Assembly: GCA_021234155.1 (NCBI GenBank)
Contig: JAJEKV010000231.1
Location: 312,001 to 376,000 of the forward strand
Direction of reading: 5' to 3'
Length of the DNA stretch: 64,000 nucleotides
DNA from: Isoetes taiwanensis
Lineage: Eukaryota > Streptophyta > Lycopodiopsida > Isoetales > Isoetaceae
The notes beneath the pieces were generated by a model. The model was given only the letters and a program-made list of their open reading frames with translations, was not told where the DNA came from and made no database searches. Numbering within the stretch: the stretch's first letter is position 1; the number at the start of each line of letters is the position of its first letter. Of this stretch, positions 24,042 to 35,496 are shown piece after piece. The translations under genes and the position numbers were made by a program.

Positions 24042-24507
24042 TTGCTTCTATCAACAAACATGTCAAGGAATTCAAATGATTTACTTATATGTCTTCCTTC
24101 TATATAAGAAGTGTTGTCAGTCAGACTCTATATTTTCACCCTAGCATGGGTGAAATACTTCAAAAGCCATAGGGATTATAAGACTAAAAGGGCCTATCAA
24201 GAAGGATAATGCATAAGGATAATGGAGCCATTGTTTTCATTGAGAAATTCATTTGTGAAAATTGCATCCAAAACAAGTAGTTCAATTAAGATCAATGAAA
24301 ACGTCCTTCATAACTGATGTTCTGACATGATGCCATGGTAGAAAGTTGGGTACAAGTGACAGGACATATTGTTCATAAAAGAGCTCTTTTTTCTCTTTGA
24401 TATGTCTTTAAGTCATTCATTTTTATATATTATTCCTCTGTAAACAGACAGGAAAAATAAGAATTCATGAGATTGCCAATGTCCTGATTCAAATGTACAA
24501 CACTTAC

Positions 24508-25369
24508 ATAGAGACATAGTTCAAGCAATGTCATAAGTTCAGGAAGCATAGCCACAACTGCAAACCGTGTGAGAATACAAAGCATTTGCCATGCTCGTAT
24601 TTTTCGTCTATGAATCTGAAACACAACATGCATGAATCCTAGCCTATTGCAAAGATGCCCTTTCAAATGCTAAGACTTACAACACTCTTCTTTTTGTAAA
24701 GTTCTTTTGACAAATCTGGGTCATCAACCTGCTTAAGAGACGGAGTTTAAAGAATAGAATATAAGTATTAATTTTATGATGATAAGAAATTAACAAAGAG
24801 AATGTAAAGCCGTAAATTACCACTTTGCTTTAAGGAGTTCAAGGACAAGAATTTATCACAATTTTGAGAGGCCAAAGTAGTTTCCACGTTTGCACTAGAT
24901 AACGATTCCCGAAACCCTCAACATTGCTTGCAAGCTTGTCAATCATAATCAGAATCGCTATCCTTACATACATTTCGAAGTTAGTAAATGCACGCATATA
25001 GAAACCCATAAATTTAAAATATTGCTTGATACATATAACCTATAAGATAGGCAAAAAGGAAGATGGTCACCTCGGTTAACTGGGTCAAGACTCTTCATCA
25101 ACTCAAAGTTTTCTCTTGCGACCATCTCAACCTCAAGCAATTCCCCATCCAACTCTTCATCTACCACATCCTCAAAAAGATCAAAGTAATGAAGTCATCC
25201 GGATGAAAATTACCTTGCCTTTCTTTTACTGACTTTACCTCCTCCATGCGGCGACAATTGTATTATTTCTTTCACATAAAACGGAATTGTTGCGGGAAAT
25301 TTGAGCCACAAGCCGGTTAAGCGTAGTGTTGTCAAGCGCGCATTGTACGAGGGCTTCGACAACTCAATG
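24508..25369 (-). pseudogene. TARBP1/Trm3-like (SpoU-type) methyltransferase gene fragment
   Basis: Five exon-like blocks run right to left. 25,369-25,239 has 'LWLKFPATIPFYVKEIIQL', bounded by AG and GTAAAG. 25,160-25,071 has 'EMVARENFELMKSLDPVNR', ending at a GT. About 24,960-24,823 has 'RIAILIMIDKLASNVEG', then a one-base shift to 'ASQNCDKFLSLNSLKQS'. 24,728-24,681 has 'VDDPDLSKELYKKKSV', bounded by AG and GTAAGT. 24,615-24,508 has 'IHRRKIRAWQMLCILTRF', with perfect TTTCAG and GTAAGT borders. From memory this series resembles the helical-repeat part of plant TARBP1/Trm3-like tRNA 2'-O-ribose methyltransferases. The frameshift, a poor acceptor and the absence of the SpoU domain indicate a fragment. 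Confidence 0.5.
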
Positions 25370-25371
25370 CT

Positions 25372-26215
25372 ATCAATCAGTATACAAAAGCCGCCAAAGA
25401 CTTAACACATATTATAGCCAACTCTGGATGATGTAAAACAAACATGACTTCAAATAAGAAAAGACACCGCAAACCAAAAGAACATTAGTGTATTACCCAT
25501 TTCAAAAGGCCGAGCAGTTTGTGCAACTTTACATCCTTAAATACTTGTGGTGCAAAAAAAAAAAAAAAAATGCTACAATTGGTGTCACCTTGCGCTTACT
25601 ACAATAGATGTGGCTGCTTTGCACAATAAGTCCAATATAAAGGCGTGCCTCTGTCACCAATTGTGCCTTAGAGAGCAAAAACTATGGTGTAAATTCTAAG
25701 TCCTATAAATTCTTTTCCTTCATTAAGAGTACACTTTAGGAGCTTAAAGCGTGGTTTACTTGCCACTCAAAAAGCGGTGCAAAACATGGATAAGAATGTT
25801 TTCTTTGTAAATAAGAACACAGAGAGAATAAAAGAAAATACAGGCTTACCATGTTGAGGATTTAGAAGGACCAGAGGGTAAAAATGAACTGCAATTTCTC
25901 TGCCTCACTTGTGCATAAAATCATTACCATCTGTTAGGGAGAGTTGGATGAAGGTGCTTGCATACTATGGACTATAACACAACTGGATTGCCCTATGATT
26001 ATTACAGTGCAACCATAGCTTTGCAATAAGAACTTGGAAATAAAGACCATTACTTAGATATTAAGACCTTACTTGGATGCTTATTAATTTACTGTCATTG
26101 TTGACCTAGTTGAATTTATAGCTTTGCACAATTTGCAGATCGAGCAACTAGCACAATTTCTATATATCTGAAAGAATTGAAGGAGAATAGGGTGCAAAAG
26201 CTCCTCGAGAAAAGA
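25372..26215. other. No recognised gene
   Basis: AT-rich sequence between two minus-strand gene remnants, with an A-run at about 25,555-25,570. Further decayed exons of the methyltransferase-like gene could lie here but I could not identify any. Confidence 0.35.
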
Positions 26216-26217
26216 AC

Positions 26218-27090
26218 TTAATACCTAGAATGGATCCATTTGCTGAGGACGAAATTGGTAAACTTGCAGCACTGCATCAAACAAGGTAAACCCCTACCAG
26301 TCCTATACCAGAACCTAATTAATACATTCTGTAAAATGACACTTTGAACATGCAGCTTGTTAAAGGTTGCACGTGCTTCCACAAACTCACCACAATTAAT
26401 ATACATGCCAGGGAGACTGCTACCACCAAAATATCTTCTACAAATCCCTTCTCGTCAGCTGCGATGTGAATTTGGCAACCCCTGCTTAAGTTTCAAGACA
26501 AACAAATGTGAGAGCATTTGGAGCCAGATCCTCGAGTTTGCACCTGCCCAAAATATCGCTATTTCCACTATCAATGATGTCCAACTCACAATGTCTTATT
26601 TCATCGATCAAAGACTTGTGGACTCCAATTGCTTGGCATACATGTCGGTTAGAGCATTTCCAACAAAAACATCTCTTTCAAATCCCTTCATGCAATATCC
26701 AGATGAGAACATTACAAACAAGAGGATAATTCTCCAATGTTTTCTCGGCTTCTTTCTAGAGCTCCTAGGCTACAAAGACATGTCACAACATTTGAGGCAC
26801 ACCCTACGATTGCATCTGTTCAAAAATATTGTCCATTCCAACATACCGCAATCAACAAGACAACCTCACTTACATCCGCCGCTTCAAACAATTCAATGCT
26901 TATAAGCCCCACAGTTAACATGTCGGTCAAGTTATGACATACGCAATAAGAACTCTCTCAAGGACTTCCCATGCCCCTACAAGAAAAACCACATCTAGCA
27001 TACATGTCAACCAAAGCATTGCCAATAAAAGCATTCCTTTTAAAACCCGGCCCTCGTAATCTCGGTGTTTATATCTTATCTATTGATCTC
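26218..27090 (-). pseudogene. PPR protein pseudogene
   Basis: Minus-strand frames give successive PPR-like pieces: 'NAFIGNALVDMYARCGF' (about 27,045-26,985), 'GYCMKGFERDVFVGNALTDM' (26,700-26,641) followed by 'YAKQ' and a frame-shifted 'SPQVFDR', and 'MYINCGEFVEARATFNKL' (about 26,406-26,350). The pieces lie in three frames with many stops, and linker regions are damaged. PPR proteins bind organellar RNA; this copy cannot encode one. The style matches the better-preserved PPR gene at 43.3-45.6 kb on the same strand, suggesting a related family member. Confidence 0.7.
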
Positions 27091-28110
27091 TGCGGCAAGC
27101 TTTCAAGCAAACAAACGATCATGACAAAGATCCGGAGATGAACATTCTCCACTTACTCAAATAATGAGAGAAGTCCATGAATACTTAATCCATTGAAACC
27201 AAATACTATCAGATAAACTCCAACCTCCCACGAACATAGGAGCTGGTATTGCTAAGGGACAAAACATAAATCAATCTGCATTAGCGGTGTTCGTTGTTAT
27301 CGCGGTCACCTTCACTTCAAAGTTAAATTTTATCGTCCTTGTCGGGATCACCACCATCGAGAGATCCTAAAGATACATGGGGACAAGCTTACATGGGCAA
27401 CATCCAGAGCATATTTTGTAATCAGACTTGAATGAAAAGCAATAAGCAGCTGGAAGAACATCATGCAAACCCCAACTAGTATAATCGCCTATGCAGGATG
27501 CAGCCGTGAAGGGAAGGAAGCCGACAGACGAAGGAGTGGGAAGGAAATTACTGGATTTTTCGAATTTTCAGAACCGTTGATGCCGAAAATAAAAGATCCG
27601 ATGGACAGGAGTTTGTTTAGCTTACGTGGCACGACACATGGCATAGCTAGAATCGCAGGAAATCGGGCAGCTCGTGTTAGGCAATCCTGCTAAAAATTGA
27701 GCTAAATGCATGATCTATTGATGGGCACTTGTTGTCCAATAAAGGGCAAGTGTGAATATTTAGTGGTCCATTAGAGGGTTTTGATGGTCTATTGGTGTCA
27801 AAATTACCATATAACTTAAAATCTATGTAGCAACCTTCTAATTTGTCAAAACTACTTGTGCTTAGTATCAATTGAAAGCTAAGCTCTGAAATTTTATTAT
27901 GCTATATCAAAATAGGAGATTCAGAAAAAATAAATTCATCGTAATAAATTTTTTTCTCTTAAGTGGGCGGTTTATGGCTCATAACACCATTGGCCAAGGT
28001 TGATCTCAACTGTTGGATCACTATAAACTTGAGGGGCAGTGTGTTAATGGCACCCTCCCTATAATGGCCCGCAATTTTTCCTGACTTCGATTATGCAGCG
28101 TCTAACGAAA
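27091..28110. other. No recognised gene
   Basis: Intergenic sequence between the PPR pseudogene and the promoter of the CBS gene. Short open frames on both strands show no domain. Confidence 0.4.
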
Positions 28111-28116
28111 TGGCAG

Positions 28117-28160
28117 CACGTGACCCATTCAGCTTTTGCCACGTAAGCTTACATTATAAA
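28117..28160 (+). promoter_or_regulatory. Putative core promoter: G-box and TATA box
   Basis: A palindromic CACGTG G-box lies at 28,117-28,122 and TATAAA at 28,155-28,160. This is 38 bp apart and about 135 bp before the end of the non-coding first exon. G-boxes bind bZIP and bHLH factors in plants and often mediate abscisic-acid, light or sugar responses. That would suit an energy-sensing gene but is not shown here. Confidence 0.5.
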
Positions 28161-28189
28161 TGTGGCACGTTATGAAACGTATAGCCGCC

Positions 28190-28295
28190 GGTTCTCCTGC
28201 CGTTAATCCTTGTTAAGCGGGAAAGAAAATCCAAGAAACAAAAAACGAGTTTCCTTCCTCTATCGTTCAAACGAGGCATCTTTCTTTCTTAACAG
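28190..28295 (+). other. 5'-UTR exon of the CBS-domain gene
   Basis: The exon start is estimated as 25-35 bp after TATAAA. It ends TTTCTTTCTTAACAG at 28,295, where GTATGC opens a 176-bp intron. The intron closes with TGTTGCAG at 28,471, four bases before the start codon. A leader intron of this kind is common in plant housekeeping genes. Confidence 0.5.
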
Positions 28296-28474
28296 GTATG
28301 CTTTTGCCTAGCTTTAAATCTTCCAAGGTAAAGCTTTGTATAATCTCTGTAGTTTTACTATCGTTCATTTTTGTTTAGTCATGGCATGCATGCCATTTAG
28401 AAATGTTTTTCGAACTTTTCATCTGATGGTTTGAAGTGAGCTATGCTTTGAACCCTTGATATGTGTTGCAGAAA

Positions 28475-31400
28475 ATGGTAGATGCTAATGGATCTAAGTT
28501 GCATGAAGAATTACGTAGGCAATGGGAAGCCCATGAGTCAGTTCTTTGTAGGAGAGGAGTACCTCCTGGTATACAAGAGCTAATGAATGCGGCATTTGCA
28601 AAAATACCTGTGTCACAGTTCCCAGACATACCATCTGGGCAAGGTTTGTAAACTTACATAGCATTCTTGATTGATAATATGCTTCTATTATCTACATGGT
28701 TGTTCATTGGTCATGTGTTATGTTGGGTTGACCACATCGCACATTTAATACAATTTCGTTTTACACATTGCATGCAGTGATTGAGATCAGTGCCGATACA
28801 ACTATAGCAGAAGCCGTCCATATTCTAGCTAAAAATAACATCTTTTCAGCTCCAGTAAAACAACCAGATGCTGATTCCAAAGCAAAGTGGTCAGAAAGGT
28901 ACTTGGGCATGGTGGATTATTCAGTTATCATTCTATGGGTACTAGAGAAGGCAGAATTGGCAGCAGCAGCTCTGGCATCTGGTTCTGCAGCAGTTGCAGG
29001 TATGGGAGCTGGAGCTGTTGGAGTACTTGGAGCGATGGCCTTGGGTGCCACAGGGCCTGGTGTGGTTGCTGGTCTCACAGCTGCTGCTGTTGGAGCTGCT
29101 GTAGCTGGAGGGATCGCAGCAGACAAGGGCCCTGGGAAAGATGCTCCAACCGCTGCAGATGCATTAGGAGAAGACTTTTTTAAAGTTATCCTGAATGAAG
29201 AACCTTTCAAGTCAACCAAAGTATGTAGAATTGCTATCAGTTCATCCTTCGTTTCCATTAGGTTGATATAATTTTTTTACTGTTTATATTAGTGTTCTAT
29301 ATTTTTTAGTAGCTTCCTTAGCATTTCCTATTGTTATCTCTTTGTGAATAGGTTTCAGAGATTACCAAATCGTTTAGATGGGCGCCTTTTCTTCCTGTTC
29401 AGCCGGATGATTCAATGTTAACTGTTCTTCTGCTCCTGTCAAAATTTCGGCTGCGTAGCGTCCCAGTTATTCAATTAAACCAGCCAGTTGTGAAGAATCT
29501 CATTACACAGTCAGCTGTTATCAAGGGGCTATCACAGTGTAGAGGCCGTGACTGGTTTGATTTTATAGCAGATAAGAGTATTTTCCAGCTGGGCCTTCCA
29601 TATATGACTGCTGACCAGGTTTGCTCCCGCTATGCTATTTTTTTCTATAAATATATAAGTCCTAACATATTATGATAGAAATGTAGTTAATCTTAAGGTT
29701 GCTTGCTTAGTTATTGCTCTGCATAGATTACGTTGACAACACTAAGACAGGACTATTGCATCTCCATTATACAACATTGAAAGAGGTAAAATTTAGAAAT
29801 TGGTGCAATGGAAAAGCTTGATTGTTCTTGATGCTCAAGGGCATTGGATCTTATCAGGCTGGCATAATTTATGGACAATGTCCCATGCATTTCTCATGGG
29901 AAAGGAAAAACTACATATATGGTTGTCATTTTCTCGTCATTCTCTTACACTTGATTCCACCTGGAACACATTGCTATTGCTCCGTTGGCATATTATGAGG
30001 TTGCTCAACAAGACTAGGCTTATGTTAGTGCTTCTCTCTGTTTACATGTTGTCTCCTTTTAGTGCTTTTCTCTGCTTGCATGTTTTCCCTTTTCAGGACC
30101 TATGCACTAAGGTACGTTGTGTAAGGTCTTACGGATTCTAATCTCAACTTAAATGCATCAGTTCAGTGCCTTGATGTTTTCCACACCAATCCTTTTGACA
30201 TTCCTAATAGATGTAGTTAATCATAAAAAGGCAGCAGTCTTACTGATCAAACACCAAATTACCTTTAAGCCTAAGAGGCAAATGGGTATTTGTAACAACT
30301 AAGTAAGAGGACATGTAAGTTGGCAAGAAACAACCAGAATAGCTAGCAAAGCACTTTCTTCAGAGAAAGATGGAAGACCCCAGAAACATCGGTGGTCCAA
30401 GAAGTTGTTTTATAGGCAAGGATCAACTATGATAAGTGGAAAGGCTTGTAGGTAAGAGCTAATCCTGGAAATTTAGTAGGATAAGCCTTTCTATTATTGT
30501 GAATATTGGACTTTCAAAGGCAGGTGTTCAGGGGAAGACTGGCTGATGAAAGTTAGTATGAATATATCAAATAATGGCAAAATAATAGCAGCATATGCCA
30601 GTTTTTTGAAAACAATGTGGGATGTGAAATGCGAAAAAAACAAAGAGTGTAATGGCAAATAAGCATGATTACTTTTAGATGAAACCGGAATGCCCTGAGT
30701 AGATGAATTAGATTGAAGAACAGTGAGGTGCTACATCAACAAGTAAAAATGTGGAAGTGTTCCACCTCGATGGTTTAATGCTTAGTGCGAGATGGCTTCA
30801 TGTTACTGGCTAAGAATTTTTCATTCTCCTGCACTTCCCATTATCTTCCTGCGGGCATATTCTTATGTTACAAAATGTTGCAGGCTATGTAAGGACTCTT
30901 TACGTGCCTATTCACAAACATTTTATTTCTGCGTTCACAAACATTCTATTCATCCATAATCTTTTGGTCCATGTATGGTCTGATGAATAACACATTTTCA
31001 TTTATGGCTATTTGCATTGGGACGCTGATTAGACTGTCCTTTCATTATTCCAGGAAACACCCTTGATCATGGACCTATTAATAGTCAGTTGTCTTAGCAC
31101 AAAAGTTAGAAAATTAAATGGCTGTCATAAAGAGGATAAAATACATCATAATGTACCATTTCTTTGAAAATAAAATGAAATAGTTCATTTATTTGTGATT
31201 TGGGGCCTCATGAAACTTCTCTATTAGATTTACCTTACTCTATAACCTGTTCATGTTAGAAATTGTGTAGTATTTGACCTACTTTTTGGCAACAAGAAGG
31301 AACTGACATTTCTGTACATTTCACTCCATTATACTTCTACTAGTTAAAGTATGGCTTTATTTTTTCCTTGCAATTGCAAGGCGCCATGTAGGCCAGATGT

Positions 31401-32103
31401 ATGTCTCCTTGTTTTCCAGAATTTGGTAGGTTGCTAGCCCATTGAATCAACTGTTTCAGCAGCCATTGTTTTTTGTGGCACAGAATTGCAAATGGGCCTA
31501 GTTATGACTGTCACATTTGTCTCAGGCTACGTAGAATTACTTTTCCTTTTTCCCAGGTTGTCTGCGTTGAAGAAAACAAGCTTATATTGGAGGCATTTAT
31601 GCTCATGCGTGAAAGAAATGTTGGAGGTTTACCTGTTGTGAAAGCTGGAAGCAAAGAATTGGTGGGAAATATAAGCATGAGGGATATCCGCTTTCTTCTA
31701 CTACGTTCCCAGCTATTTGCTCGGCGCAAGTATGATTATCTTTAATGCATATTAATAATTGTGCCATATAATTTGGTATATATAAAAGTCCATTGTTTCT
31801 GACACGTTTCCTACTAAATGTTGCAGGGAGTTGACTGTTATTGAGTTTATGCAAACTGTTAAATCAATCGCATATGATCCATTTCCTCCTGTGATGATGC
31901 CTGCCATTGCATGTGAAGAAAGCACGAGTCTGGGTGAAGTCATAGACATTTTGTCTGCCAAAAACATTCACCGGATTCATGTTGTTGATGAGAAGTCTTG
32001 TGTTGTGGGAGTAGTTACATTGCGTGACATCATTGCCTGTTTTGTTGTTGAGCCAGAGAATTACTTCACCCAGTATGCAGGGCTTGTGGAGAATATCTCT
32101 TGA
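28475..32103 (+). CDS. KING1: SnRK1 gamma-like protein with four CBS motifs (five coding exons)
   Basis: Coding exons are 28,475-28,643, 28,778-29,220, 29,352-29,618, 31,557-31,729 and 31,827-32,103. All have GT-AG borders and matching phase, giving 442 codons. CBS motifs lie at about residues 57-200 (split), 205-290, 294-350 and 365-430. Family blocks include 'FRWAPFLPV' (212-220), 'NLITQSAVIKGL', 'VGNISMRDIRFLL', 'KNIHRIHVVD' and 'VVTLRDIIA'. The protein is close to plant KING1-type gamma subunits in content and length (about 420 residues). Those subunits associate with the SnRK1 kinase (SNF1/AMPK relative) in energy signalling; adenylate binding is debated in plants. Residues 116-172 form an Ala/Gly-rich insert, 'AVGVLGAMALGATGPG'-like, hydrophobic and unusual for the family. 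The start codon is the first ATG after the 5'-UTR intron. No defect is seen. Confidence 0.85.
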
Positions 32104-32285
32104 GGACTCGAAACGTTGCTGTTTATATGTTTTAAAAATTTAAGTTTACAGATGGCCTGACATCGCTGCCTGTTTTGTTGTTGAGCCCGAGAATTGCTTC
32201 ATCTAGTATGCGGGGCTTGTGGAGAATATCTCTTGAGGACTCCAGTTGCTGTTTATATCGTTTAAAGATTTATACATTCACAGAA
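32026..32285 (+). repeat. Tandem duplication of the last exon end and 3' UTR
   Basis: The stretch from GACATCATTGCCTG (32,026), through the stop codon at 32,101-32,103 and about 55 bp of 3' UTR, is repeated from 32,159 with a 133-bp offset and about 90 percent identity. The second copy has lost the frame's integrity (an in-frame TAG after 'NCFI') and lies downstream of the functional stop, so it would be non-coding 3' UTR. Confidence 0.9.
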
Positions 32286-32395
32286 TGAAGATAAATCTCC
32301 TACAATGATTCAAATCGTCAATTGTTCTTCTAAAGTGTTTAGATATAGACGAAGCAGATATTTATTTGGATAAATATTTAGGTCATCTATCTTGA

Positions 32396-32423
32396 CTAGA
32401 AAAAGTGCTCAGCTTTGCCGGGC
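32396..32423 (-). mobile_element. Degenerate Helitron 3' terminus
   Basis: On the minus strand: GCCCGGC, loop AAA, GCTGAGC, 7 bp, then CTAG followed by T. Compared with the intact hairpins at 47.1 and 52.2 kb, two stem bases have changed C to T or G to A, as expected from cytosine methylation and deamination. The element would extend to the right of this point. Confidence 0.55.
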
Positions 32424-32774
32424 TTTCTGTTTACGTTCGAAACTTGCTTGACCATACAGACACACTCTATTTTAGAAGATAGAGGATGGAACAATTGTTT
32501 ATTTCTAAACCCTTAGTCCTTTATTTTTGGTTGTTACAAGGGATGTAACTTTGAATCGAGATGACCCAAACCATGCTCTAATGTTAGTTATCTTAAGGCA
32601 AAGATATGTTCCTTTATTATTAAGCCTTTACTTTAAGGTAGTTATCTTAAGGCGAAATGAGAACTATTTATTTTCTTTCCTTTATTGCCCATTATCTTAA
32701 GCTTTCATTTGAACTTTGGTTTTTACAATTCAAGGCTATAGGTGTTTGATGCATTGTGTATTTCATGGATAAGA

Positions 32775-32917
32775 TAGATAGATAGATAGATAATATTTTT
32801 ATGTTATACCACATTGGCAGCATCCATGAGGATATATGACACTCCCAAAGACTTGAACACAAGATCTCTTAATTGCTAACCCAATAAACTAGCCACTCAA
32901 CTGAATAAGGATGAAAG
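32775..32917 (-). mobile_element. Short tRNA-derived SINE with GATA-type tail, flanked by an 8-bp duplication
   Basis: GGATAAGA occurs at 32,767-32,774 and again at 32,918-32,925, exactly flanking the element. On the minus strand there is an A-box-like GAGTGGCTAGTTTATTGG, a B-box-like TGTTCAAGTCT, the body word GGATGCTGCC, and a tail of TATC repeats (plus-strand GATA units up to about 32,792). The 143-bp length, internal Pol III-like boxes and simple-repeat tail are SINE features. Confidence 0.75.
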
Positions 32918-32981
32918 GATAAGAAAATTATACGAAAAAATATCTTTCATATATGCATCGTTTGTTTAGAAAAATGGTCTT

Positions 32982-33230
32982 ACATGTTTCATATGGCTAT
33001 GTATCACTTCTATGGATAAATCCTTATCGCTACAAATCCTACATGTTTCATATGGCTATGTATCACTTCTATGGATAAATCCTTATCGCTACAAATCCTT
33101 GGGCCAGGATCAACACAGAAAATATGAATGAAATTTGACCACCACAATGAGAATCCTAAAAATGAAATACCTACTATATGAATGAAATTCGACCACCACG
33201 ATAGGAACCCTAAAAATGAAATATCTACTG
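32982..33230. repeat. Two adjacent small tandem duplications (59 bp and 54 bp)
   Basis: ACATGTTTCATATGGCTATG begins at 32,982 and 33,041, near-identical over the 59-bp unit. TATGAATGAAATT begins at 33,123 and 33,177, with the second 54-bp copy slightly diverged. They lie between the SINE and the copia fragment. Confidence 0.9.
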
Positions 33231-33818
33231 TACAAACTACATCATGGAACCTTTAATTCAAATCTCAGCCACTCTCCATGGAGATACTGCAGAAGAAATT
33301 TGGAGTTAAAAAAGAAAGAAAAAAAGGGTATGATTTTGTTAACGCATTTGATTGTCTTGCGTTTGCTCATGTGCCAAAAGAATGAAGGAAGAATCTAGAT
33401 GATAACCCATTAAAGGGTTTTTGGTTGGATATGATAACATGTCAAAAGGGTATAGAATATAACAGCCTAAAAGTAGGAGAATTATTCTTAGTAGAGATGT
33501 TCAATCTGATGAGTCTATACTATATAATTCTAGGCATGTCCTAAACGACAAATCTGGTCTTGTTGCTGACACCCATGCTAACTTTGAAAATTCAAGTGGA
33601 AGAATAGACTTGGATGAAGATGAAGTAGTTGAAGAACAACATGTGATGATAGCAACTTGGATAGTGAGATTGCTGAAACAGAAAAGGAACTTGATGGTAA
33701 TGACGAGTATGCAAAGAGAAAAATAGGTGACAGCCAAATGAAAAAGGAAAAGCATACAGAGGTTGATAAGTTGAAGGAAAATGTGCAACAATGGGATATG
33801 AACTTATATAAAAGAACA

Positions 33819-33875
33819 GATAGATAGATAGATAGATAGATAGATAGTAGTTTTAACGTCACGCCACTAGGCAGC
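33819..33875 (-). mobile_element. Second GATA-tailed SINE copy, probably truncated
   Basis: Seven GATA units (33,819-33,847) are followed on the plus strand by words matching the SINE at 32.8 kb. On the minus strand GGATGCTGCC is followed by a diverged GTGG...AAAA and then the TATC tail. The tRNA-like head is not recognisable, so the copy is 5'-truncated or strongly diverged. It lies between integrase and reverse-transcriptase remnants of the copia element. Confidence 0.55.
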
Positions 33876-34686
33876 ATCCAACTGGACATGTGACCACACA
33901 CCACACTACATTGCATGGACTAGTAAGAAGCTGCGAGATATCAAAGTACATGATATAATGGCTATTTTAAAGCTAACCTACCAAAATTTTTTGATGAAGC
34001 AATGGCGTCTGCAGATTTACAAAATTGACAATAAGCTATGAAAGATGAAATGCACTCCTTTAAGAATTGAATTGAATTGATTTTTAATGTCCTCAGAGAG
34101 AACTGGAACCTATGATCTAGTGGACAGAAGTATCATTGGAAATAAGTGGGTATATAAAATCAAAATTGGAAACAATGGTGAACAAAAATTTAGGGCGAGA
34201 CTTGATGCACAAGGATTTTCTCAGAAGAAGGAAATTGATGACTATGAAGAAACATTTTCACCTATAGTTAGGTTGAATAGCATTAGAATTTTGCTTGCTT
34301 TGCAAATGTACTAGACCTTGAATTAAGTTCTTATCCACATGCGAAGCATCTCTTTCTTCCTGCTAGCTCTTAGATGCAGACTTAAATGAAGAAATTTACA
34401 TGCATCAAGCACCAGAGTCTAAAAAGTGCAAAAACATGGTTTGGAAGCTAAAGAAGGTTGCCTATGACTTAACGCAATCTCCAAGGCAGTGATATTTGTG
34501 CACCGATGCTTTTCTTAAAGAGCAAGGATCCAATATGTAGCATAATAACAGAGGGTTTTCTTTGTGTTTTTGTACGCTTTTCACTAAGGTTTTCCTATGA
34601 TTTCGTGATGTATTCAAATGGATGTACTAATGCGTACATCTAGAGTGCACCATTTTTGAGCCATTGATTTTAGCCTTTTTTTTCCA

Positions 34687-34857
34687 ATGGTCAACAACCA
34701 ATGGCTCACAACAAAAGCCCTTTTTTTGTGCGTGTGGTGCATAATGGTCAACAACCAATGGCTCACAACAAAAGCCCTCTTTTTGTGCGTGTGGTGCATG
34801 ATGGTCAACAACCAATGGCTCATAACAAAAGCCCTCTTTTTGTGTGCGTGGTGCATA
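34687..34857. repeat. Three tandem copies of a 57-bp unit
   Basis: Units start with ATGGTCAACAACCAATGGCT at 34,687, 34,744 and 34,801, almost identical. Because 57 is a multiple of three, several frames stay open on both strands, giving repetitive pseudo-proteins; I see no sign of real coding. Confidence 0.95.
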
Positions 34858-35496
34858 ATGGGCACATGAAGGGCTTGAAGGGCGCATGTAGTGCAGTTTC
34901 CCCGCGGCAACGCATTTCTTATCATAACTTTTGATCCAGAGCTCTGTTTGAGATAATTTTTATTGCGTTGGAAAGCTCTCTCCGAGATCTTTTTGATAGT
35001 GTATGATATGGATATGTTTGGTTAAGTTATCTATGCTAAAACAGCAATTTTTCGGCCGGGTTTGGTAGGCTTTCACATCCTACTAGCTGATTTAATACAG
35101 GATTGCGCTATTGGATATTTTTTTATGGCTCATTCTGAATGAAGGTTGCAAAAAATTACCATGCATTTTTAGATTTTAAGGCAGTTATTAAGCAAATTCC
35201 AAGGCTTCTAGATCCTTGTGCTAACAAGCAGAAAAGTTTCCCACTTTGGTTTCTCACCACAAGAATCCATGGAGGCCAAAGGCTGCTGTTGAATTCCAGT
35301 TGAAAAATGTTTGTGTATGGGTGTTGCAAACTTTATGACTTTCAGAATAATGGGATCAATCCGCTCTATCTTTATGGTAACTTTTACTTATGTTCTATTT
35401 GTTTTATTGTGATGAAATTCAAAAGCTACAGGTGATGAAAGCCTCAAATGAATTCTAGTTTTTTTTCTGGTTTGGATTCTAAAATTTTTGTTATAC

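Noticed and set aside
26357-26905. A 182-codon plus-strand open frame
   Set aside because: It lies antisense to a clear minus-strand PPR pseudogene whose repeat pattern explains the sequence; the plus-strand peptide has no family features.
28117-28122. G-box as proof of abscisic-acid or light regulation
   Set aside because: A single CACGTG near a TATA box is suggestive only; no expression data or second element supports a specific response.
28887-29183. Open frames in alternative and opposite frames over the Ala/Gly-rich exon
   Set aside because: They are shadows created by the GC-rich, repetitive codons of exon 2 of the CBS gene.
34614-34934. Repetitive proteins of 60-103 codons on both strands
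   Set aside because: They arise because the tandem unit is 57 bp, a multiple of three. The same repeat gives open frames on both strands, which argues against coding.
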